From Plumapathes pennacea (taxonomy: Eukaryota > Cnidaria > Anthozoa > Antipatharia > Myriopathidae): a DNA stretch of 64,000 nucleotides. Positions 1 to 10,247 of the stretch are shown here, one piece after another. The notes beneath the pieces were generated by a model. That model did not search any database. It saw only the letters and a list, made by a program, of their open reading frames with translations, and was not told the DNA's origin. How positions within the stretch are numbered: position 1 is the first letter of the stretch; each line of letters starts with the position of its first letter. The translations under genes and the position numbers were made by a program. The stretch is from NCBI GenBank assembly GCA_964036295.1, contig OZ038467.1:2113501-2177500 (forward strand), given 5' to 3'.

Positions 1-124
1 AATTTGTCGCCTTTGATTATACTCACACGATCCAGGTTTCATGAAAATGTAAACCCAACTGGCTTCACAGGCTGTGTAAAATTGCATTTTAATAATCACG
101 TAGTATTTCTTGCAAGACGAAACC

Positions 125-126
<2 letters not shown>

Positions 127-158
<32 letters not shown>
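127..158. repeat. (TG)n microsatellite
   Basis: An uninterrupted TG dinucleotide run of about 16 units, seen directly. Likely polymorphic in length. Confidence 0.95.
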
Positions 159-159
<1 letters not shown>

Positions 160-3100
160 CTTCATTTTCGGCATTTTGTTGAGCGGACCATACTGATCTT
201 ATTGCTATATCCATTGGTCAGTCATTGAGGATCTTTGATTTATCAACAAGGCATGAACACTGCTATTATAATGTACCATCGGTTTCATTTGATACGGAGT
301 TGAATGTTTTCTAGGTCTAGGTAGTTTCCAGTCAACCGCTAGCTGGACCAAATTTAAGGTTGCGTGCGAAATTTTGTTTTAGTTCGGTTATACGACCAGT
401 AACAAGTCAAACCGAAAGACCTCTTTCTCGTTTGCTTCACGAGCTGATTTTTGGAGATTCTATAGACGAAACAGCTGCAAGCGTTTACTCGGAAACAAAG
501 CCTAGCCGAGGAGTGTTGCTGTGGGTCGTATGTCATCTCTAATTGAGCAGAGTATCTCAAGACATAAATGGCAAAAATGCACCGTGTATACTTTTCTTTC
601 TATAGCCTACGAGCTCTGGATATAGATATGACATTCGGGATCTTGGACGGTGTTCTGTTCCAAATTGATTTCTTATTAAATACATAATTTATTTTATCAG
701 AGGCTTTCTCAAGTGTTCGTGTGAATGACCTTTTAGAATTTGTCCGCGTTGTTTTGAATAGTTTAATAAATGTGGCAGATAAGCGATGACTAAAACCAAT
801 TCAACTGCACCTATTAATGTCATCATTGGCAAACTTTGCCACCAAGTTGTTCACTTGTACACGGAAGCACAAAGACTCACAAAGGCCAAAGAAAACTATT
901 TTCTTTTACGTTTCGGGAGGTTTTGAAAGCTATATATAAAATGAAAGGAATATTCAATTCGATTGACTTCACCATTTTCACAGCATGTTTATTCAGTCAA
1001 GTCGCCGTGCGAGATATGAGTGCTTCTGGAGTTATAACATACAATTACCTAGACATCAGTCATATTTTGTCTAAGGAAGGTGGCTCTTCCATTCTTTTAA
1101 TCTGGCACAGGTGATTTCCGAACTAATGCCTTAAATATACATTCAGCTTTCAATCATCTTTCTTTTTAATAAAGGGCCAGCACAAACCCAGATCAAGAAA
1201 ATGAGGAAAACGAGGAAGGAACTAGAAATAACGTGCTGTTAAGATGACAAAGTTGTATTTCATCGCATGAATAAAGCATTGTCAAGAGATCGGAAGCGTG
1301 GTTTCAACATTTAAGTGACAAAAACAAGATGACGATAAGCCGGCCAGGAATATCTATTGCCTATAGAAAGTTGCTAAAATCTCGGTAGGCACAAGAAATG
1401 CGTTATGATTTATAACCACTAATTGCACCTTTTTACAGTTTTCTCTAATTTTCCGACATTAAGCTCCTTTATTCTCCAAATTGTTTCCCTTCCTGATTAA
1501 AAGACGAAAAGAATAGCTAAAGAATACAAATTAAAATCAGTTGTCACCGGTACAAGCCGTAGCCAATCACAAAAAAGATAATAAGGTTTTAATGAAGTTG
1601 TGCATTTGAAGAACTCACAACGCAAACCAGCCATTTGAGAAAAGAAGCTTTGCCGACAACTAAAAGGTAAACATCTCGCTGTGTTATATTTTTTGCACAG
1701 AGAAAATGAAATTCACTCTTAAATAATAATTATTTTTGTGTGTATTTGTAACACAAGGCTTGGGGAGAGAGGTTTAGGACAATCTTCAAACTTGGGTAGT
1801 AGTTATCTTTTCACCCTTTGTTCCGTCCCAAAAGGAATTATCCGAGCAATCTGGATTATATAATTGCTGATATTTCTCAATTCTACGGGACAATTTTCTT
1901 TGAGTATAGACTTAAATAATCAGAGAGTTTAACATCAATTCAGTCAAGACGGTTCGATGTAAGTCTTCATAATTATTCACATTTCGAAAACCATTGTTAA
2001 TGCTTAAGATTAGCCAAAAAACCAAAGGGGCACCCACTACTAACTAAAACTCGAAACCTTTTAAAACACTTTGATGCAGTTATTTTTAAGGGGCCTATTC
2101 ACATTTTTACTGCCGGAGTTACCGAGTTTCAGATCTTTCTGTGTCGCGTCCAGTTGAATGTACTGTTGCGCTCTCAAGGTTTCATTGTTTTCAAGATTTT
2201 CTAAAGCATAACATCTGGCTTGCACAATTTTTTGCTTCACTGTTGGTCACTTCCGATTTCGAGTTGATAAATTCTGTGAAAGCGCAAATCTAGACACGTT
2301 CAGAAAAAAAGGAAGAGATAAGCGCGTCGCGTACGTACATGAAGAAATCACGTGGGCGCTGGATAAAAAGAGAAAGAAATGGCGTGGGACGGGGAGGGAG
2401 GTGGGGGATACAGTTTGACAGAAAATATTGAAATAATTTGACATCGTTTAATTGCCCAATTAGATAGAGAGAGAGAAAAAAATAGAGAAAAATAGAGAAT
2501 GAAACTATAGGTTGCGGTTCCTATGACCATCAACTGTAAGAAATGACCAGGAAATTGGTGCGCTGGCGGGAATTTTGTGTTGCTGCTCAGGATGAATCCT
2601 ATGATGATAATAGTAATATTAATAATAAGTGATACTTATATTGCGCATTTTTTATGTAGGAGTATTCAAATGCGTATTACATCGACTTACAAATAATAAT
2701 GATGATAATCTAAGATACTTATTATAACGCAAAAAGCACTGGTTAGGCTACTTCTGGACCAGACAAAGCACAAGACAAGAAACAATGTTGTCAATAAATT
2801 GCCGATATTTAAATCGTTTGTATTGAGTTTCAGGACATGAAGGGCCGATTTTTTAAACAAAGTCAAACTTAGACCTGGTTTATCACTAATTTGAAGTTTA
2901 GACGGCCGCCACAAAACAGGGTTGGCCCAACGTTAAATTGCATTTTTAGAACATAGATCGGAGTCGGTTTATTAAGACGATTTAGTAGTTGTCCGATAAG
3001 CTTGGCTATTGCTTAAATCTTGTTTACACCAGGACTTTCTTAACCGCGGTCTAAACCTTGTTTTAAAAATTGGCCCGAAGAGTTTTAAAAATCTGTAGTT

Positions 3101-6100
3101 ATGAAAATGGCAACCAATCCCACGTTGCAGCTATACTTACTGAGACTCCTGAGCAATGTTTTGTTAAAGTTCACTGCAAAATGGCCGCCATGACGTCACA
3201 GGACTTAAAACCAAAACAAAAGTCTCCAAATGAGCATCTCTTAATTTTGGTGTTTTATTTGGAATAAAGCATGCAATTTTTAATGAAAATATCTCATTGC
3301 ATCTGGAAATTCGTAAACCTTTTTGAAGCAATGGCACCACTTTCAGAAGACTGTGTTATTTGCTGTCTTTGAACTAATAATGCAAAAATGACGGATAGAG
3401 CAATAAATTCTCCAAAAAAAACTAGTTCCCATGGCAACAATTAAAATCTATGGTTACTGTTTTCTTGTCTTGTAAAAAGGTTGTAACTTTGTTGGTGTCA
3501 AGGTACTCTCATTGATACCTATAAACTATTCGTAACATATCGCTCTGAAATAGATGACACAAGAAATACACGTTGTTACTCTATAAAGTTGTGTTTTCCT
3601 ATAAAAATAGAATTAGTTTGCAAATTTGATTTTCTATACTTGAACAACACCTCCTGGCTTTTGTTAAAGGCGCCAACTCAATTTCAGAACGGCTTATTAA
3701 AGGAAAAAAATTAATTAAAACCCCTTAAAAAACATTCCACCATTGTCAAATACCCTTGTGATTATAGGAGTAACTCTGGGTCGCTTTTGCGCCATCACAA
3801 AGTTGCTCAGAAGAAGGAGTTTTCTCCGGTCGCATTTTTGCTTCGACTTCAACATAAGGTAAGTTAAATCTGCAATGTCAAATAATAAAATGCTAGCAAG
3901 ATTGCTGCATATACGAGCTATATGCAGCCATCAACATCATGCTGACCGCTGGAAAATGAGCCTCTGTCTGTTTTTAAGGCAAGCGGGCAATGTATTGCCT
4001 GATAGCATCAGTGTTTTGAGTCAATGGTTACTCGTTGCCAACCGAGTGTATCGACCAACAGTTTTGTCTTTGATCGCGAAGGATATGGCGTACCAGTACG
4101 AAATTGGTAAACAGACCATCCGAATTTCATAAGTGAACAAGAGGGTGTGATAAGTAATCGGCCTTCACCGATAATAAACACTTGCAATTTTTAGCATAGA
4201 CCAGAAAAAGGGCAAAGCTCTTTCTCACTGTAACTCTTGCACTCCCATGATTCTTTATTCGAATTAAACTTGAACGTGAACACTGCTATTAGAATGTTAT
4301 TCCTCGAGAGCTTTCGGCATTCGAGTGGTCGAACCTTGGGATATTAAATTCAATTCGCCTTTGACAGTGAAAGGAGCTCAAGAATCCTGAAGCCTTGCAA
4401 AGGAGACAACTGTTTCGGCCTTGATTGTTTTTGATGACATTTGTGTTAAAGCCGGTGGCTGTACATATCAGCGTTACATGCTAGGCGACCTTGACATTAC
4501 TAAGACGGCATTAAAACCTATCAAAAGTTTTATGCATCGCGTCTTTGTCTCATTAAAAGTCAACTGGCAAGATCTCGAGCTATAGCAACTCAGACGCTGA
4601 ATAACTTTTCTAATGACACCCACTATATATCATAAACGTGGCACTCTTCAATGAATATGTTGCAGAAACAGGCAAGTGAAAGAAATTTATTCAATTTGCT
4701 TTGCGCTTTCCTTTTCGGTGATGAATAATTGGTCTGAATGGGCACTTGAAACAAATTAAAACAATATTTGCTGCATGGACAAACAGCGAAAGGATATTAG
4801 TGAACAAACTGAAAAAGCAAGCAAAAGGTCGTTCATTAAATTTAAAATTACATTCACGTTTGGGTTCAGTTAGAGGCAAATATCAAAAGCCAAACTTTGA
4901 TTGAGGTTTCAGCCAATTTGATTTAGAACGAAGGGGACAAACATCACCTCTAGTTTCTTTCTGAAGAATTTGTAATACTAGTTTTGGAACACAAAAAAGT
5001 AACCCTTCTTAAGATAATCTCTAATGGTATAATTGAGGATTGTTACACTAATATGGGCATTTAATATTAGTAGCGGTCCCAATTTCCGCGGCAATAACTG
5101 CCTTCTCAATTTTGAGAAGGCTATGGACTAAATCACGAGTTTTTAGATAAAAAAAAGGAAGACTTGACAACAAGATTTTTTTTTTATCATTCACTGATCA
5201 CCACTCAAACTAGAAATGGCAAACAATTATGAAAGGGTTCAATGAAGGTATTCAGTTCATTAACATTCCAAATTGACTTTTTCGGTCAAGTTGCTATATC
5301 GTTAACACAACTTGAAAACAACACTTTGTAAACCAGATATAAGGCAATGTAGACTAGACTCTATAGCAACAAGGAAAGGACGACGGATTTAAACAGGAAG
5401 AGAAACAAAGAAAGAAAACAATCATGGCTGAAAAACTAGCGGCCATACATGAATCAGATACGGCATGATCCGGATTTTTGCGAGTGTGGTGTGAAGATTG
5501 CAATCAGCTTATCTGGTAGTCTATTTCTCATTCAATTGACAGTAAATCCGGCATATGTCAAAATGTTCAGAAAATGCTAATGTGCTGATGGTCATGCATC
5601 AGTAACGAAATTGCCTGGACGAAATTTGTAAACGAATTTGCGAAGAGCGAGATTATTTTTAGAATTGTCATTAGTTATATTTAATTATTTTTACGTGTTA
5701 ATCACCACATGGCATGTATATGCGAGAAAAGTAAAGAATTGGTTGCGAAGTAATTGAAAATCGATTTTCTGACAGATTTGAGGAGGAAATTAAATTTAGC
5801 GGAGATACATTTCAGATAAAAGGTGTCTTTTTTATAGAAGAGAAACTCTTCGAAAGCAATTCAACAACTGCCCACAGCTCTGTCTCGCTTCTAGTCTACC
5901 TTCATTGGTCTTGGATTAGGTACTGGAAATTCATGCTCAGAAAATGGACGTTTACGGAGCATATTAATTATACAGTCGCATCTCTAATCGAAGCAGAGAA
6001 AATAATGAGCAATATCTGAACCGCAAGAACTAACCTGGAAATTACTTCGCGGGTCATATCCGAAGTCGTCGTTTACTTCCTGACAATTAGTAAGTTTTCT

Positions 6101-6395
6101 AGACATAAAATCCAAATCGATTGCTCTTATGGCTTATTCTTTCGATACATAGAACTTCAAGGCCAAGCTAAACTGAGCCGCTCCCAAGACTTCACACCCG
6201 CAACTCAGCTGCACAAGGTATTTAGAAATTGTTGTTATTCAGTGTCTCACACAATACGGTTTCCTTAGCCGTGTTAAACGTTCCTCGAGAGCTTCCAGGC
6301 GAAACAGTATTTTTCTTTTGTTTTCTTGTTCAAATTGTTGAAGTAAAGTTCTTATCGGTGTTTAGAAAGCCTTCGTCTGAGTCCTGAACCGTCTT

Positions 6396-6606
6396 AACCC
6401 TTTCACTCCCAAGAGTGATGAACTAAACTCAATTTGCTCTTTTCAGTCTCTCGCCAGAGATATATCCATAAAGTATGACCAAAACCGCTTGGCATTTGGT
6501 ACCTTAAAAAGCTGATTGAGATATCAATTCTTGTTTCATCTCTCATATGTTTTCTTATTTTACGCTTGAGAGAATTTGTGTTCTGAGCTTGGGATTGAAA
6601 GGTTAA
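6396..6606. repeat. MITE-like interspersed repeat (CCCTTTCACTCCCAA family), copy 1
   Basis: The element begins AACCCTTTCACTCCCAAGAG and ends with the near-inverse, an AAGGTTAA-type terminus preceded by TTGGGATTGAAA. The interior carries ATATATCCATA and TTGATACC-like blocks shared with copies at 7886-8091, 27168-27376 and 44599-44811, and a weaker one at 33316-33466. Terminal inverted repeats, a length near 210 bp, no coding capacity and multiple copies fit a non-autonomous DNA transposon. The superfamily cannot be assigned by eye. Confidence 0.75.
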
Positions 6607-6850
6607 AAGAAGTCAAACTGGTACGTGCAATATGTTCACGATCGTCCGGTTGAGAGAAATCTTCAGAAAGACTGCTGTTGGTGATTACCCAGTAATCATC
6701 AGAGTCAAGTCAAGAATCTTGATAAATGTTTCGATTGGTCACTTAGCAAGCGGGTACACGTTGATTATTGCTGGGAAACGACCCTCAATCTATGTGTCTA
6801 AAGCCGTGTTGTCTTGCACTGTTCACAGACATTGTAAACAATCAATCATC

Positions 6851-7641
6851 ATGAACAACAAACTCCTTGTTTGCGCTGCATTGTTAATGCTGTTGGCTGC
6901 CACAGAAAGTTTGGTCAGGGACGAATCCGAGACGGACAAAGGACTCTATGATGTATTGTTTAGACGGATGCTGGAGGTAAGAGAACTCAGCACTATGACG
7001 TCGCATCCACGTGATTGGAAATTCGGATCCTCTTGACTTGTGGGTAATAAGAAAACCCATGATGCTATGCGCGTGCTTGTACACGATCGTTATGCGCACG
7101 AGTTTCGAGTGCGGTGCCTCGTCGTATTTTCTTCACAAGTTACAAAAGCACGTCAGGGTCAATGTTAAGTCACGGTTTAGGTCTTTCTGTTTAAAAAAGT
7201 GTTTCAAGGATTGCGCGGTTATGTAAATGTTCAACAATAATCAAATATAGCTTCTAATCCCCTGCTGACCAGCCCCATGACCTTTGACTTGAAAATCATG
7301 TTTCCTCCCAGATCAGTGCACCACATTTCCCTACTGTTCCGACGAAGGGCTAACGCTTAAAACGGCATTATATACTACTTATTTTTAAACATTCGGCTGA
7401 CCCATTGCACAATTTATCTGAACTCTAAACTTGTGTTGACATTGTTCTCGTTTTGTTTAAGACACGAGAATACAAGGAAGACGGCTGTGACAACATCTAT
7501 AACTCATGCAGGAGTGAGAAAGACTGCTCCGGTATTTGTGATGGTTATTCTTTGGATTGTTACAGTCGAACTTGTATCCCAAGAGCCGTGACCCCCTACA
7601 AACGGCAAGTCCAGGCTCCTGACAGCGAAACCTTATATTGA
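6851..7641 (+). CDS. Small secreted six-cysteine peptide precursor, two exons
   Basis: Exons are 6851-6976 and 7462-7641; the donor GTAAGA and the acceptor after a TTTAAG tract keep phase 0, giving about 101 residues. Residues 1-20 form a classic signal peptide (short polar start, then a Leu/Ala-rich core), so the product should enter the secretory pathway. An acidic propeptide-like stretch follows, with an Arg-Arg pair near residue 38. Exon 2 encodes six cysteines with spacing C-x6-C-x5-C-x3-C-x6-C-x4-C, then a basic tail containing Lys-Arg followed by Gln, a possible processing site. A polyadenylation signal lies 28 bases past the stop. The in-frame ATG at 6632 is upstream of a non-signal-like stretch, so the ATG at 6851 is preferred. 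I do not recognise the exact family. The layout resembles cystine-knot-like secreted peptides (defence, venom-type or signalling), and it lacks the eight cysteines expected of coral SCRiP peptides. Function is unknown. Confidence 0.7.
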
Positions 7642-7668
7642 TGTTTGTTCAGTCGTGATTTTGTTTTC

Positions 7669-7674
7669 AATAAA
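7669..7674 (+). terminator. AATAAA polyadenylation signal of the six-cysteine peptide gene
   Basis: A canonical AATAAA lies 28 bases after the stop codon and is followed by a TTG/TGT-containing stretch. It supports a very short 3' UTR and a complete two-exon gene. Confidence 0.7.
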
Positions 7675-7885
7675 CGCTTGTGTCTTGCCAATAGCGTTGT
7701 GATTCAGTTTCCATTTTGCAATCCAGTGGAACATGTAACTAAACATAGTGTATGGGTCACTTGCACAAAATAAATGCCTCACAGTCATAGCATGACGTAG
7801 CTATGATGTCATAGCATGACGTCAGTGTAGGCTCGACTCCATAAGCTTTTGCTACTGCAGCAAATGTGATGTACAAATATTGCTT

Positions 7886-8091
7886 AACCCTTTCACTCCC
7901 AAGTTCAAAATGCAGATTCTCCCAATCTTTAAATAGGAAAATGTATGAGTGATGTAGTGATAATTGATAGTTTAATCAGCTATCATCTGAGGAAGGCATC
8001 AAAAGCCAAGTTCTCCTTACTATATGATGTACTTCTGCTGAGAAACTGAAGGAGAAAATTGGAGTTGATCACTCTTGAGAGTGAAAGGGCT
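7886..8091. repeat. MITE-like repeat, CCCTTTCACTCCCAA family, copy 2
   Basis: Starts AACCCTTTCACTCCCAAG and ends GAGAGTGAAAGGGC, an inverted terminus. Internal blocks such as TAATCAGCTATCATCTGAGG match the copy at 27168-27376 read in the opposite orientation. A shorter partial copy follows at about 8136-8180 (CCAAGCTCAAAATACAGATT). Confidence 0.75.
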
Positions 8092-8607
8092 ACAAGAGAA
8101 ATAAAGGATGGAATACTCGTCCCTGTGAGAAATACTTTCATTTCCAAGCTCAAAATACAGATTCTCCCAACTTAAAATATCCCTTATTCCTTCCGCATGA
8201 TGCGTATCGACTCTACACAGCGATTTTCAGGTAAAACTGGTGAATATTTGCAGAGATATCCTTGTTCAGAGAAGCCAGGCAACAACAATAACTGAACTCC
8301 AATCTACCACATTGTAATAAGGATTTCTTCGCAAATATTCATCAGTTTGACCTGACTATTAAATCACTGTTCAGGGTTTACATACATAGTTCTGTGCAAT
8401 GAAGTATGGATTTTGCAAGAAAGGGAAATATTACATGTACCTGTTGCCTTCGATTTGAACGCCTTTTCGTTTTCCAGTAAATCAACGCCAATGTAAATAA
8501 ATAAATGCAGTATTATGCGCCGATTAGCCGTATGGTAAGGTTGATCGGCGGTCGGTGTGTAGACTTGCTTTTCCTCAATGTTCCGCAGGACCGAAAGCCG
8601 CCATCTT
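8092..8607. other. Spacer without a supported gene
   Basis: Contains a fragment of the preceding repeat family and otherwise AT-rich unique DNA. No coding feature with splice or domain support. Confidence 0.5.
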
Positions 8608-9721
8608 AAGGCCCGATCAAACGATGAATGATAGCTGATGATAGTTGCGATCCTGAAACTATCACCTACTATCACTGACTATCACAAGCGATCAAACGCT
8701 CACGAGAGAGCGCATGATAGTCGACCGAAAATAACGCAATATCGCTCGCGCGAGCTCCAGCTCATGTGAAAACATCAGTCAATAACGCCTCAGCGAAAAC
8801 ATGACAAAAATGGCTGTTTATATGAACAGAAGAGCCGCTATCTGTTTTGTTTTACTCTCTTCATCACTCGATACACCCTTGTTTTCTTTGCTTTTCATTG
8901 CTTGCCATTTTTGAATGCTGCGAAAGCTTGAGCCTGTTCATTCAGGGAGGAAACAGCTGACCGAAAAACTATCATGGACATCATGCGCGTGATCAAACGG
9001 CAAAAACGATCATCGACTATCATGGAAAATTTGAACATGTTCAAATCGAATGATAGTTGATGATAGTCCATGATAGTGCATGATAGTTTATGATAGTTCG
9101 TGTTCAAACGCGCGTGATAGTTTGAAATATCATCGACTATCAACGATTAGTATATACCACAAGTCAAAGAAAACTCGCGTTCTGATTGGTTACGAAGCAA
9201 GGGCATTTAGTGTGGAATTGCATGGATGACGTGTGTCTACGCGAGCAAGCTCGCTGTAAATAATGAAACAAACATAGCTGACTGACTTTTTAGCTAAAAT
9301 CTGAGCATTTCGGTGTGAACTATGAAGCAAATACATTCAGGTACTTATCGGTTATATTTTTGTAACGTCTTTTTTGGACTTCTTCTTTCACACAAGTTTT
9401 TTCTTTCAGCTGTCGGCACCAATTTACGTGCTTGAACATCGGTATTCAACAACAGCGATCGTGTCTCCAGATTTCTTGGTGATTTGTTATAAATTATAAG
9501 TGAAACAGGTTTTGTTGAATAGAACTTTTCTTGCCTTCAAAAGGTATTTATAACAAATATTAGTCACACCACAAGGTTCAAATAAAAGTGACTGCGATCT
9601 TGAATCTCAACTTGATTCCTAATTCGCTGGTTCTTGACAGTTGACTTTGCAATGGCTTTCTCGCGCGCTGAAGCGTGAAAACATAATTTAATTGTTGTTT
9701 TTCTTTGACTTCTGCGATTCA

Positions 9722-9772
9722 AGAAAAATTCACTGCCTGACGAGTGAATTCCACGTTAAATTTTACTCGAAA

Positions 9773-9812
<40 letters not shown>

Positions 9813-9868
9813 TGGTTTTTCGAGTGAAATTTAACGTGGAATTCACTCGTCAGGCAGTGAATTTTTCT
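9722..9868. repeat. Long near-perfect palindrome (nested MITE)
   Basis: Two arms of about 65 bp are near-exact inverses around a short centre at about 9786-9804 (CGAATCGCGAAGCGATGA). The outer ends read AGAAAAATTCACTGCCTGAC and its inverse. It lies inside the larger 8608-10118 element, so it is probably a later insertion. Confidence 0.85.
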
Positions 9869-10052
9869 ATACAAGTGAATAGTGCTTTCCGCGCGCTCTG
9901 ATTGGCTCCTCAATCTCGGAATATCAAGTACCATTCACCTCTCGGCGGCTTCCGGTAAAACAAAATGGCGCGCGAACCCATTTTTTGCCCACTTTCGTCG
10001 GAAATAAAATAGCTACTTGGGAGTTGGCTATTAAACTTGTGTGGTACATACT

Positions 10053-10090
10053 AAAACAATTATTCACCTCAGTGTCGGTGAATAATTGTT
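10053..10090. repeat. Short inverted repeat CAATTATTCACC / GGTGAATAATTG
   Basis: The arms CAATTATTCACC and GGTGAATAATTG flank a short loop near the right end of the 8608-10118 element. Seen directly; role unknown. Confidence 0.8.
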
Positions 10091-10247
10091 AACTTTCATC
10101 ACCGTTTGATCGGGCCTTTATCGCAACCAAACGCCTGATGGGAACGAAACCCTGCTAGAATCCAGTCTCTTTTAGCAATGAGCCCGCAGTAGATATGGCC
10201 GGCGTACATTAAATGAGTGACTTTCGCGTGATTCTATCCTCACGACG

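Larger units (their letters stand above)
1..6850. other. Gene-poor spacer, no supported gene
   Basis: I found no open reading frame here with convincing splice structure, domain motifs or compositional signs of coding. The stretch is AT-rich and holds a (TG)n microsatellite at about 127-158, purine-rich low-complexity DNA around 2460-2510 and an interspersed repeat near its right end (6396-6606). The longest open frames, for example about 85 codons at 3875-4132, have no recognisable family and no supporting exons. Regulatory DNA for the downstream secreted-peptide gene may lie in the last few hundred bases, but I see no unambiguous core promoter. Confidence 0.6.
8608..10118. mobile_element. 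1.5-kb element with inverted ends AAGGCCCGATCAAACG
   Basis: The left end at 8608-8623 (AAGGCCCGATCAAACG) is repeated in exact inverse at 10103-10118 (CGTTTGATCGGGCCTT), 1.5 kb away. The left third (8620-9150) is full of ATGATAGT/ACTATCAT motifs in both orientations that could fold extensively. A long nested palindrome occupies 9722-9868 and another inverted repeat lies at about 10053-10090. No transposase-like reading frame is visible, so this looks like a non-autonomous DNA transposon or a composite of nested ones. It ends only 130 bp before the HPS4 start codon and so sits where the HPS4 promoter would be. Superfamily unknown. Confidence 0.7.

Noticed and set aside
3875..4132. 85-codon open frame on the plus strand
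   Set aside because: No signal, domain, splice partner or codon pattern distinguishes it from chance.
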